DNA from: Flammeovirgaceae bacterium UBA4659
GTDB lineage: Bacteria; Bacteroidota; Bacteroidia; Cytophagales; Cyclobacteriaceae
DNA length: 5,920 nucleotides
NCBI GenBank assembly: GCA_002405445.1
Contig: DHLV01000002.1
Span: 1-5,920, forward strand
Direction: 5' to 3'
The position numbers and the translations under genes are program-made. The notes below the pieces were generated by a model. It saw only the letters and a list, made by a program, of their open reading frames with translations, ran no database searches and was not told the origin of the DNA. Of the stretch, positions 1-5,814 are shown one piece after another; position 1 is the stretch's first letter; every line of letters starts with the position of its first letter.

Positions 1-930
1 GTTCCTTCGATTCTGGTGACCTCAATTTTAACCTTGGGTGTTGGCTTGTATTATTCGAGACAACATGACTACCTACCAGCTCTACTTCTGAGTCATGAAA
101 CATTTTTCATAAAATCAAGAGAAATAATAGGACTTGGGGTAGCGATGAGTGCTTGTAATACTTTGACACTGGTATGCGGTTACCTATTCAAAATCTACTT
201 GGTGAAACAGGGGGGGGTTGTAGATGTAGGTTATTATAATGCCGGGTATTCAATATTCAGTACCTATGTAGGGATGATTTTTACCGCCATGGCTACGGAT
301 TTTTTTCCGCGCCTTAGTAGCACTAAAGATTCAACTTCGTTTAGCAACTCTGTTAATCAGCAGGGTGAAATAGCACTTTTAATCATGGGCCCTTTATTGA
401 TTATTCTTGTTACGTTCATTAATCAGGTCGTTAGCATGCTTTTTAGTGCTGATTTCTTGGCTATAGTTGGAATGCTTAAATGGTGTGTACTAGGTTTATT
501 GTTTAAAGCGTTGAGTTGGCCACTTGGTTTTATTCTTCTTTCAAAGGGTGACTCAAGATTTTTTTTTCTGAGTGAATTGATTGCCAATGTGTATTTTCTA
601 GCCTTCAACATGATCGGTTATTATGTTATTGGGCTTCAGGGCATTGGGATATCTTTTTTTGCCGCGTACATAGTTTATTTTTTGCAGGTCCTTTTAATTG
701 CTCGCATGAAATATTCTTTTCGTTATGAAGTAAAAGTGATTCTTGTTTTTTGTGTGATGCTGACCCTATTAGCGATAATTGTCGTTTTGTCGTTTTTCTT
801 ACCGCTTTTTTATTTTTTCTTAATTGGAATAGTGTTGTTTTTATTTGCTTTTGTCTTCGCAGTTCGGAAAATAGATAAGCAAGTCCCCATTCTGCAAGTG
901 ATCAAAGAAAGATTTATCAATAGAAAATAG
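1..930 (+). CDS. Wzx-type polysaccharide flippase (O-antigen translocase), 5' end missing
   Basis: Likely moves undecaprenyl-linked oligosaccharide repeat units across the inner membrane. The frame is open from base 1, so the true start lies upstream; the GTG at 16 is only an internal codon. The visible 309 residues are very hydrophobic, with about eight membrane segments, including two back-to-back near the C-terminus (about nt 730-860), and a short basic tail. The stretch around nt 220-320, with DVGYYNAG followed by DFFPRLSS, resembles the central part of Bacteroidota O-antigen translocases of the MATE-like polysaccharide-transporter superfamily. Full proteins of this kind usually have over 400 residues, so roughly a quarter to a third is missing. 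GC is low (28% and 33% in two 60-base lines counted). It carries a G8 run (210-217) and a T9 run (559-567). The stop is 1 nt before the next gene. A lipid-linked polysaccharide exporter of a neighbouring subfamily is the main alternative. Confidence 0.87.
   Translation, partial: VPSILVTSILTLGVGLYYSRQHDYLPALLLSHETFFIKSREIIGLGVAMSACNTLTLVCGYLFKIYLVKQGGVVDVGYYNAGYSIFSTYVGMIFTAMATDFFPRLSSTKDSTSFSNSVNQQGEIALLIMGPLLIILVTFINQVVSMLFSADFLAIVGMLKWCVLGLLFKALSWPLGFILLSKGDSRFFFLSELIANVYFLAFNMIGYYVIGLQGIGISFFAAYIVYFLQVLLIARMKYSFRYEVKVILVFCVMLTLLAIIVVLSFFLPLFYFFLIGIVLFLFAFVFAVRKIDKQVPILQVIKERFINRK
210..217 (+). repeat. G8 homopolymer run inside the flippase gene
   Basis: Eight consecutive G bases span the end of a CAG codon, two GGG codons and the first base of GTT. 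Gain of one G brings an in-frame TAA after seven further codons; loss of one G gives TTG TAG almost at once. Either slip would therefore truncate the flippase. The run is directly visible; a phase-variation role is only a possibility, because eight bases is short for a proven switch. Confidence 0.5.
559..567 (+). repeat. T9 homopolymer run inside the flippase gene
   Basis: Nine consecutive T bases encode three phenylalanines in a membrane segment. Loss of one T gives TTC TGA, and gain of one gives TCT GAG TGA, so slippage either way ends the protein. Such runs are expected in AT-rich genes for membrane proteins, so this is recorded as sequence structure and not as a demonstrated switch. Confidence 0.4.
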
Positions 931-931
931 C

Positions 932-1867
932 ATGAATGGTTTGATTTTTGAAAGCCAGCCCAGTCCAAAAGTGAGCGTAATTATAACGAGCTATAATCAC
1001 GCTAAATTCATTGAGCAAGCGATCATGAGTGTTTTGGATCAGACATATGGGAACATTGAACTTATCGTTGTGGATGACGGCTCAACGGACAGCTCGCCTT
1101 CGATAATAAAAAGCTTGCAACTAAAACATTCTTTCAGGTTTCTTGAACAAGATAATCGAGGCTGCTCAAGTGCTGTTAATCATGGCCTAAGGCATGCCAC
1201 GGGAGAATATATTGGATTCTTGGCATCAGATGATTACTATCATCCGGAGAAAATTAGCCAACAAATAACATATTATACACAGAATGATCATTTTGGATTC
1301 ATCCATGCAGGGGTAATTACCGTTGATAAAAACGGAGATGAGATCAACAGAACTGATTTCGCGAGGGTGACGTGGGATAGTGGAAGAATATTTGAAACAC
1401 TTCTGGATGGTTGTTTTGTATCGGCTCAAACAGTAATGACAAAGCGTAAAGTGTTGGATTCGGTTGGCTGTTTTGACGAGTCAATAGCGATCGAGGATTG
1501 GGATTTGTGGCTTCGGATTGCAAAGCATTACGATGTTGGGTTCCAGCAGTTGCATATGGCTTACTATCGCCAGCATGGGGCCAACACATATTTTTCCAAG
1601 AACCCGCAAAATGTTCTGAGAATGTGCAAGGCTGAGAAAGCTATTTTGGATAAATGGGTATCTGATCCGCAGTACAAAAAGATTATTGGGAAAAGAACTC
1701 TAACATGGTTTTACCGCTTGAGCCAAGTTAGTAGAATAGATGCGTCACAGTATTTTTTCCCGGCCGCTAGGTATTTTTATAGTCAGCTCTTCTGCAAGGG
1801 TCTATTATTTTTTTTCTTTGGAGATAGGTTGGTTCAAAAGTTGAGAAATATTCGTCTTCAAAATTAA
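932..1867 (+). CDS. GT2-family glycosyltransferase
   Basis: Probably a cytoplasmic or membrane-associated inverting sugar transferase that adds one sugar to the lipid-linked repeat unit. The 311-residue protein has a complete GT-A fold signature: VSVIITSYNH (14-23), VVDDGSTD (46-53) with nucleotide-binding Asp48/Asp49, a GEYIGFLASDD metal/sugar-nucleotide motif (91-101), and FDESIAIEDWDLWLRIA (181-197), where Glu188/Asp189 sit at the usual catalytic-base position. YYRQHGAN (211-218) matches the YRxHxxN element common at the end of the catalytic domain. A hydrophobic, aromatic stretch (274-296) near the C-terminus may anchor it to the membrane. The ATG at 932 places the first beta strand about 14 residues in, normal for the family; there is no Shine-Dalgarno sequence, and the upstream stop is 1 nt away, suggesting co-transcription and coupling. 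The DNA is AT-rich like the flippase gene. Donor and acceptor cannot be read from sequence. Confidence 0.92.
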   Translation: MNGLIFESQPSPKVSVIITSYNHAKFIEQAIMSVLDQTYGNIELIVVDDGSTDSSPSIIKSLQLKHSFRFLEQDNRGCSSAVNHGLRHATGEYIGFLASDDYYHPEKISQQITYYTQNDHFGFIHAGVITVDKNGDEINRTDFARVTWDSGRIFETLLDGCFVSAQTVMTKRKVLDSVGCFDESIAIEDWDLWLRIAKHYDVGFQQLHMAYYRQHGANTYFSKNPQNVLRMCKAEKAILDKWVSDPQYKKIIGKRTLTWFYRLSQVSRIDASQYFFPAARYFYSQLFCKGLLFFFFGDRLVQKLRNIRLQN

Positions 1868-1957
1868 GAGTAGACCGTTGATTAAGACCTCTTAATCTTA
1901 TCAGTAGAAGTTTAAAGACAGTTCAAGAGTTTATTTTGAAAAAATTGTTGTCTTGTT
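1868..1957. other. 90-nt intergenic spacer between the two glycosyltransferase genes
   Basis: This is the longest gap in the window; the other gaps are 1-55 nt. It is AT-rich and contains the perfect inverted repeat at 1880-1897. No clear sigma-70 or Bacteroidota (TAnnTTTG) promoter was found; TTTATTTTG at 1930-1938 is close to the latter but not a match. No Shine-Dalgarno sequence precedes the downstream GTG. Confidence 0.5.
1880..1897. repeat. Perfect 8-bp inverted repeat (GATTAAGA-CC-TCTTAATC)
   Basis: The arms at 1880-1887 and 1890-1897 are exact reverse complements separated by CC, giving a stem of about seven pairs with a four-base loop in RNA. The stem is AT-rich and no T run follows, so it is a poor intrinsic terminator. 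It starts 12 nt after a stop codon and 60 nt before the next start. It could be a weak hairpin, a protein-binding palindrome or chance. Confidence 0.5.
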
Positions 1958-2857
1958 GTGTTAAGGTTTGCATCCCAAATTCTGTTCTTTAATTGCGACC
2001 AGTTTATCCTGCGTACAATTGCAAATTGTGCCCCGTTTGTTGAACGTATTTTTATTCTGTATAGTCCGGAGCCGTGGAATGCCTACAATAAGGAAGCACC
2101 AAAACATTTTCCAAATAGGTCAAATCCAGCATTACTCAAATTGTCTCCCTATTTCCAAAAAATACAGTTGGTAGAGGGGGTATGGGAATCGGAGGAGGAG
2201 CAGAGAGAAGATTGTCGATTGATTGCACAAAGGCAGGGATTTGATTTTTTAATTGTGCAAGATGCCGATGAATTTTACACGGCCGAAGACTATCAAAAAA
2301 ATCTGGCATTGATGAGAGCCAACCCAGGGTATGAAGTGTATCAGACCCCCTGGATTAATTTTTGGAAATCGGTGGGGTATGCTTTGGTGCACCGCCACCA
2401 CTTGGGTGTAGAGAATACCATATATGGAACTTGCCCGCTGTTTGCGATAAACTTGAAAATGCCCGTTCATTTTGAGAGCAGGCGTGTTCCGCGCGCTGCC
2501 AAGAGCGTGTTTCGCCTCCCGGGCGTATGCCTGCACCTGTCATATGTTTTTTCAGACCTGGACTTGTTCACAAAAATCGGCACGTGGGGTCACGCCCACC
2601 AGGTGAACAAAAACTGGTTCAGGTGGAAGTGGCTGGCCTGGCACCCCGGCAAAAGAAATCTCAACCCCATCAGCTCGGTAGAGTGGCCCAGGGCCGTGCC
2701 CTACACGGGCCCCTTACCGCCCGAACTGAATGAATTTGTAAACCCACGCCATGTGTCCATTCAATTGAGCTGGTGCGATAGGCTGCACGAACGGCTGGAC
2801 GATGCGGGGCAGTGGGTATTGTACTACCTGAAGAAGTGGCGGGCCAGCCTGCGGTAA
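1958..2857 (+). CDS. Glycosyltransferase-like protein with DADE motif (GT-A fold, GT2-like)
   Basis: Probably a metal-dependent sugar transferase, though more remote from classical GT2 enzymes than its neighbours. In 299 residues it shows an N-terminal strand ILFFNCDQFILRTIANCAPF (8-27), IFILYSPEPW (31-40), then FLIVQDADEFYT (97-108), where Asp102-Asp104-Glu105 should bind metal and nucleotide sugar. Near the C-terminal third comes LHLSYVFSDLDLFTKIGTWG (192-211), a His-rich pattern typical of this DADE-type group. A stop at 1937-1939 lies just upstream and GTG 1958 is the only usual start codon before the conserved strand, so GTG is chosen; there is no visible Shine-Dalgarno sequence. GC is about 42% over 1981-2460 but about 57% over 2461-2760 (hand counts), so the gene straddles a compositional boundary. 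The stop is 1 nt before the next gene. Donor and acceptor are unknown. Confidence 0.78.
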   Translation: MLRFASQILFFNCDQFILRTIANCAPFVERIFILYSPEPWNAYNKEAPKHFPNRSNPALLKLSPYFQKIQLVEGVWESEEEQREDCRLIAQRQGFDFLIVQDADEFYTAEDYQKNLALMRANPGYEVYQTPWINFWKSVGYALVHRHHLGVENTIYGTCPLFAINLKMPVHFESRRVPRAAKSVFRLPGVCLHLSYVFSDLDLFTKIGTWGHAHQVNKNWFRWKWLAWHPGKRNLNPISSVEWPRAVPYTGPLPPELNEFVNPRHVSIQLSWCDRLHERLDDAGQWVLYYLKKWRASLR

Positions 2858-2858
2858 T

Positions 2859-3944
2859 ATGCTGGTGGTACTGCCTACGTACAAACGATTAGATTGCCTG
2901 GGTTTGTCACTGCAATCGGTTTTTGATAACGAGCCTGTTCAGGAGCCGATGCGGCTGGTGATTGCCAACAATTACCCGCCTCACCGACAGGCGGTGGAAG
3001 AGATCGTGGCAGCTTTTGCACAGCACCCCAACTACGAGAAGTGGCACGTTGTTTTTCACCACTGGCCCGCCACGGTGCCCGCGGTAGACAACTGGTATGG
3101 TACTATAGCGCAATATGCTGCTGAGGGTGAAATTGTGCTGTTGCATGGCGATGACGATTTGCTGACGCCCTGGAGTTTGCGCCACCGCTACGAGGCGTTT
3201 CATGCCGGAGCCGGAGATTTGCTGTTGAGTGGCGTTAGCGGTAGTGTTACCTATTTGGACGGGGACAAGCTGCATTACCAGGGGGTAGCCCCGCTGCGCG
3301 ATGCAGGAGCCGTGGTGCCATTGACGGCTGAAAACTTTGAGCCGTATGGCAATGTATTTATCGGCAGCCACACGTATCGACATACCGAAACGTTTAGACA
3401 GGCGATTCAGTTAGCGAAGAACTGGACCGATGGCCAAAGCTGGATTGACTACGACACACGCAACCTGATGTTTCCGTACTATCTGGTGCTTGCCATTTTT
3501 GAATTAAATGGGCGAGTGACGGGTGCCCGATGGCACGGATGCATCCGCGGCACCGCGCTGCACGAACGGTTGACGGCCCGGTTCAACGCCTCGTATGGTT
3601 GGAGCACGGGTTGGCTTTTGTGGTTAATGGTCGAGCGGCTGAAGGCCATTTCATTCAGGAATATAAATGTGACAGCTGTAGCTCAAAGCCTTTCGCGACA
3701 AGCGGCACAGTGGTATGTTACACTTTGGTTTGACCCTCGCGTGAACAAAAAAATATTGCGCAGGATGCGGGAAACATGCCAGCTGGAGGTGAGTTTTTCC
3801 GATTTTTTGTTTTCCGTTAGGGTGATGTTGGCGCAATGGCTGGGTTTGAAGGCGTGGGCACTGCGCAGGCAGATTAGCGGTGGTATATCGGTATACACCC
3901 ATGGCTTTTTTTTGGCGGGAGTGAGAGATGGAGTATTGGCGTAA
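2859..3944 (+). CDS. GT2-like glycosyltransferase
   Basis: Likely another sugar transferase for the same polysaccharide. The 361-residue protein opens directly with the first beta strand, MLVVLPTYKRLDCLGLSLQS (1-20), as GT2 enzymes do, which supports the ATG at 2859. LVIANNYPP (33-41) occupies the place of the usual V-D-D/N nucleotide-binding strand, with Asn37-Asn38 instead of Asp-Asp. GEIVLLHGDDDLLTPWSL (90-107) carries the DxD-type motif at Asp98-Asp100, and WIDYDTRNL (195-203) may hold the catalytic acid. The C-terminal 130 residues, rich in Trp and Arg with a hydrophobic patch (320-335), are not assigned to a known domain. A T8 run (3906-3913) lies twelve codons before the stop. GC is near 62% at 3181-3240 and falls to about 45% at 3661-3720. 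Spacing of 1 nt to the upstream gene implies an operon. Substrate unknown. Confidence 0.85.
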   Translation: MLVVLPTYKRLDCLGLSLQSVFDNEPVQEPMRLVIANNYPPHRQAVEEIVAAFAQHPNYEKWHVVFHHWPATVPAVDNWYGTIAQYAAEGEIVLLHGDDDLLTPWSLRHRYEAFHAGAGDLLLSGVSGSVTYLDGDKLHYQGVAPLRDAGAVVPLTAENFEPYGNVFIGSHTYRHTETFRQAIQLAKNWTDGQSWIDYDTRNLMFPYYLVLAIFELNGRVTGARWHGCIRGTALHERLTARFNASYGWSTGWLLWLMVERLKAISFRNINVTAVAQSLSRQAAQWYVTLWFDPRVNKKILRRMRETCQLEVSFSDFLFSVRVMLAQWLGLKAWALRRQISGGISVYTHGFFLAGVRDGVLA

Positions 3945-3968
3945 CGAGGCATCAACGAGTTATAGGAA

Positions 3969-4742
3969 ATGAAGCAGTGGCTGATCAGTTGTTACCGGTG
4001 GTTTTCAGCACTATTGGTTGATCCGTTGCGGCTTTGGGCACAGTACCGCGCGTTGCCGGTATACGTGCGAAATTATTTCACCTATCGAAGGATGAATCGC
4101 GGCCCCCAACGGTTTGAGGTGCAACAAACCCGCCTAATGTTTCAGACAGCCGACCGGTTTCTCCCTGCGGGTTCTATCCACCACCACTATTTTCATCAGG
4201 ATCTGTGGGCCGCCCGAGCGATTTTTGTATCACAAACAGAAATGCATGTTGATGTTGGTTCGCGGTTGGATGGATTTGTGTCGCACGTGTTGCCTTTTTG
4301 CCGCGTAAAGTATGTAGACCTCCGCCCCCTGGAGGCAAATGTGCAAAACCTTGAGTTTGTCCAGGGTTCAATTACGCAGTTACCATTTGACAATGATTCG
4401 GTGCCCAGTTTAAGTTGCCTGCATGTGATTGAACACATTGGCCTGGGTCGCTATGGCGATCCGGTCGATCCGCAGGGGCACCAGGTGGCCGCCAGGGAGT
4501 TGCAACGCGTTTTGGCACCAGGTGGTAAGCTTTATTTCGCCACTCCGGTGGGCCGACAACAATTGTATTTTGATGCCCATCGCGTTTTTGACCCCGGCAC
4601 CGTGTTGGAGATGTTCCATGGCTGGGAATTGGAGTCTTTCCATTTGATTGATGATCGAGCCACGGGGGTCCGGGAGGATATTGACTTTTTGCTGGCCCGC
4701 CAATGTACCTATGGGTGTGGCCTGTTTGTTTTTACGAAATGA
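3969..4742 (+). CDS. DUF268 family protein, putative SAM-dependent methyltransferase
   Basis: Recognised from the DUF268 signature; its reaction is not established here. The protein (257 residues) has a basic, aromatic N-terminus (1-48) that may lie along the membrane, then HVDVGSRLDGFVSH (93-106), which sits where class I methyltransferases have their glycine-rich SAM loop (VDVGS in place of DxGxG). VDLRP (116-120) could supply the acidic residue that binds the SAM ribose. LSCLHVIEHIGLGRYGDP (148-165) is the hallmark block of the family, followed by LAPGGKLYFATPVGR (182-196) and FDAHRVFDP (201-209). The C-terminus CTYGCGLFVF is also typical. The ATG at 3969 is the first possible start, because an in-frame TAG lies two codons upstream. 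It sits 24 nt after the glycosyltransferase gene. In this setting it may methylate a sugar or a chain end, or have lost catalysis; that is inference. Confidence 0.85.
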   Translation: MKQWLISCYRWFSALLVDPLRLWAQYRALPVYVRNYFTYRRMNRGPQRFEVQQTRLMFQTADRFLPAGSIHHHYFHQDLWAARAIFVSQTEMHVDVGSRLDGFVSHVLPFCRVKYVDLRPLEANVQNLEFVQGSITQLPFDNDSVPSLSCLHVIEHIGLGRYGDPVDPQGHQVAARELQRVLAPGGKLYFATPVGRQQLYFDAHRVFDPGTVLEMFHGWELESFHLIDDRATGVREDIDFLLARQCTYGCGLFVFTK

Positions 4743-4797
4743 TCTACCTCTAGTCTATTTTTGATAACACGTAACACAACACAAATTCTAATCATAC
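4743..4797. other. 55-nt spacer before the epimerase gene
   Basis: AT-rich leader ending in CTAATCATAC directly before the ATG. It has no Shine-Dalgarno sequence and no hairpin or T-run terminator. It contains one TAnnTTTG box, listed separately. The spacer is long enough for an internal promoter that would let the epimerase and GT11 genes be expressed apart from the genes upstream. Confidence 0.5.
4756..4763 (+). promoter_or_regulatory. Possible Bacteroidota -7 promoter element (TATTTTTG)
   Basis: TATTTTTG matches the TAnnTTTG -7 consensus described for Bacteroides-type primary sigma factors and lies 34 nt before the epimerase ATG. The nearest upstream TTTG (4725-4728) leaves 27 nt between the boxes, longer than the usual 19-21, and no better -33 box was seen. 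The call depends on the host being a Bacteroidota member. Confidence 0.25.
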
Positions 4798-5811
4798 ATG
4801 AAGGACGACAAAACAAAGATGATTGTAGTGGCCGGTGCAGGCGGTTTCATTGGCGGCCATTTGGTTCAACACTTATTGGAGAAAGGCTACACGCGCATCA
4901 GGGCCATAGATAAAAAGCCCCAACCGCAATGGTATCAGCGTTCGCATCAAGTGGAAAATCTGACACTCGATTTAAGTCTGCTGCCCAATTGGGTGGTGGC
5001 CTTGCAGGGTGCAGACGAAGTGTATAACCTGGCAGCCGATATGGGTGGCATGGGGTTTATTGAGAATAACAAAGCGTTGTGCATGCTTTCGGTGCTCATC
5101 AATACTCATTTGTTGATGGCGGCAAAGGAGGTAGGCGTCCAACGTTTTTTCTTTGCCAGCTCTGCCTGTGTGTATGCCGCAGGTAAGCAAACCGTGGCCA
5201 ATGTAACAGCGCTGAAAGAAGAAGATGCGTACCCGGCTGAACCGGAAGATGGCTATGGATGGGAGAAACTTTTCAGTGAGCGCATGTGCCGCCATTTCCG
5301 CGAGGATTTCGGCATTGCTGCGCGCGTGGCACGCTACCACAATGTGTATGGGCCGCATGGTACGTATGCCGGGGGGCGCGAGAAAGCCCCCGCAGCCATT
5401 TGCCGTAAAATTGCGGAAGCTAAAATGACGGGCAAACATGAAATTGAAATCTGGGGAGATGGTGAGCAGACCCGAAGCTTTATGTATATCGATGACTGCC
5501 TCAAGGGCACATTTGATATTTTGCACAGCGATTGGGTGGAGCCCATTAACCTGGGCAGTCATGAGATGGTGTCCATCAATCAGCTGGTTGACATTGTCGA
5601 GGGCATTGCTGGCATCAAGGTAAAACGCACCTACAATCTGGATGCACCCAAAGGCGTTCGCGGCCGGAACAGCGACAATGAATTGATTAAGAAAGTCCTT
5701 AATTGGGAACCCTCCATTCGGCTGAAGGACGGGCTGTCGAAAACCTATGCCTGGATTGAGGCGGAAATGAAAGCCAACGGCAGTGCCGGTAGTGTAGTGA
5801 ACTTGTATTAA
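4798..5811 (+). CDS. GDP-mannose 3,5-epimerase homologue (extended SDR family)
   Basis: Likely converts GDP-D-mannose to GDP-L-galactose, and possibly GDP-L-gulose, using bound NAD. The Rossmann motif GAGGFIGG (13-20) is followed by NLAADMGGMGFI (77-88), SSACVY (121-126), Tyr153-Lys157 of the YxxxK pair, GGREKAPAAICRK (192-204), WGDGEQTRSFMYIDD (219-233) and VRGRNSDNELIKK (287-299). These blocks match plant GDP-mannose 3,5-epimerase closely. Cys124, Tyr153 and Lys196 fall at a constant offset of 21 from Arabidopsis Cys145, Tyr174 and Lys217 as I recall them, so both proposed acid/base residues are kept. Simple UDP-glucose 4-epimerases or dTDP-glucose dehydratases lack the SSAC and GGREK elements. 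With 337 residues it is somewhat shorter than the plant enzyme (377), mostly at the N-terminus. The ATG at 4798 is preferred; Met8 (4819) also lies before the Rossmann strand and cannot be excluded. The GT11 gene follows after 3 nt. Confidence 0.9.
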   Translation: MKDDKTKMIVVAGAGGFIGGHLVQHLLEKGYTRIRAIDKKPQPQWYQRSHQVENLTLDLSLLPNWVVALQGADEVYNLAADMGGMGFIENNKALCMLSVLINTHLLMAAKEVGVQRFFFASSACVYAAGKQTVANVTALKEEDAYPAEPEDGYGWEKLFSERMCRHFREDFGIAARVARYHNVYGPHGTYAGGREKAPAAICRKIAEAKMTGKHEIEIWGDGEQTRSFMYIDDCLKGTFDILHSDWVEPINLGSHEMVSINQLVDIVEGIAGIKVKRTYNLDAPKGVRGRNSDNELIKKVLNWEPSIRLKDGLSKTYAWIEAEMKANGSAGSVVNLY

Positions 5812-5814
5812 CCG

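Noticed and set aside
1808..1815. T8 run near the end of the first GT2 gene
   Set aside because: It encodes part of a Phe-rich hydrophobic tail in an AT-rich gene and lies after the catalytic domain, so nothing supports a regulatory role.
1880..1897. Inverted repeat read as a rho-independent terminator
   Set aside because: The stem is AT-rich with a very short loop and is not followed by a T run. It is kept only as a repeat.
1936..1992. Possible frameshifted N-terminus for the DADE-type glycosyltransferase, starting at TTG 1936 in another frame
   Set aside because: That frame gives a short peptide ending at TAA 1990-1992, while the GTG 1958 frame already supplies the whole conserved first strand, so no frameshift is needed.
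2907..3383. Reverse-strand open frame of 158 codons opposite the second GT2-like gene
   Set aside because: It is fully covered by a glycosyltransferase frame with clear motifs, and the translation shows no domain or signal.
3906..3913. T8 run near the end of the second GT2-like gene as a phase-variation switch
   Set aside because: Slippage would change only the last dozen residues or extend the tail, with little expected effect on the catalytic domain; eight T bases is also common by chance.
4972..5562. Reverse-strand open frame of 196 codons opposite the epimerase gene
   Set aside because: It lies wholly within a strongly conserved gene, has no recognisable domain and no upstream signals; its His- and Cys-rich translation is typical of an antisense shadow.
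4798..5811. Assignment as UDP-glucose 4-epimerase, dTDP-glucose 4,6-dehydratase or GDP-fucose synthase
   Set aside because: The SSACVY, GGREKAPAA and VRGRNSDN blocks and the conserved Cys/Lys pair point to GDP-mannose 3,5-epimerase; the other families share only the general SDR motifs.
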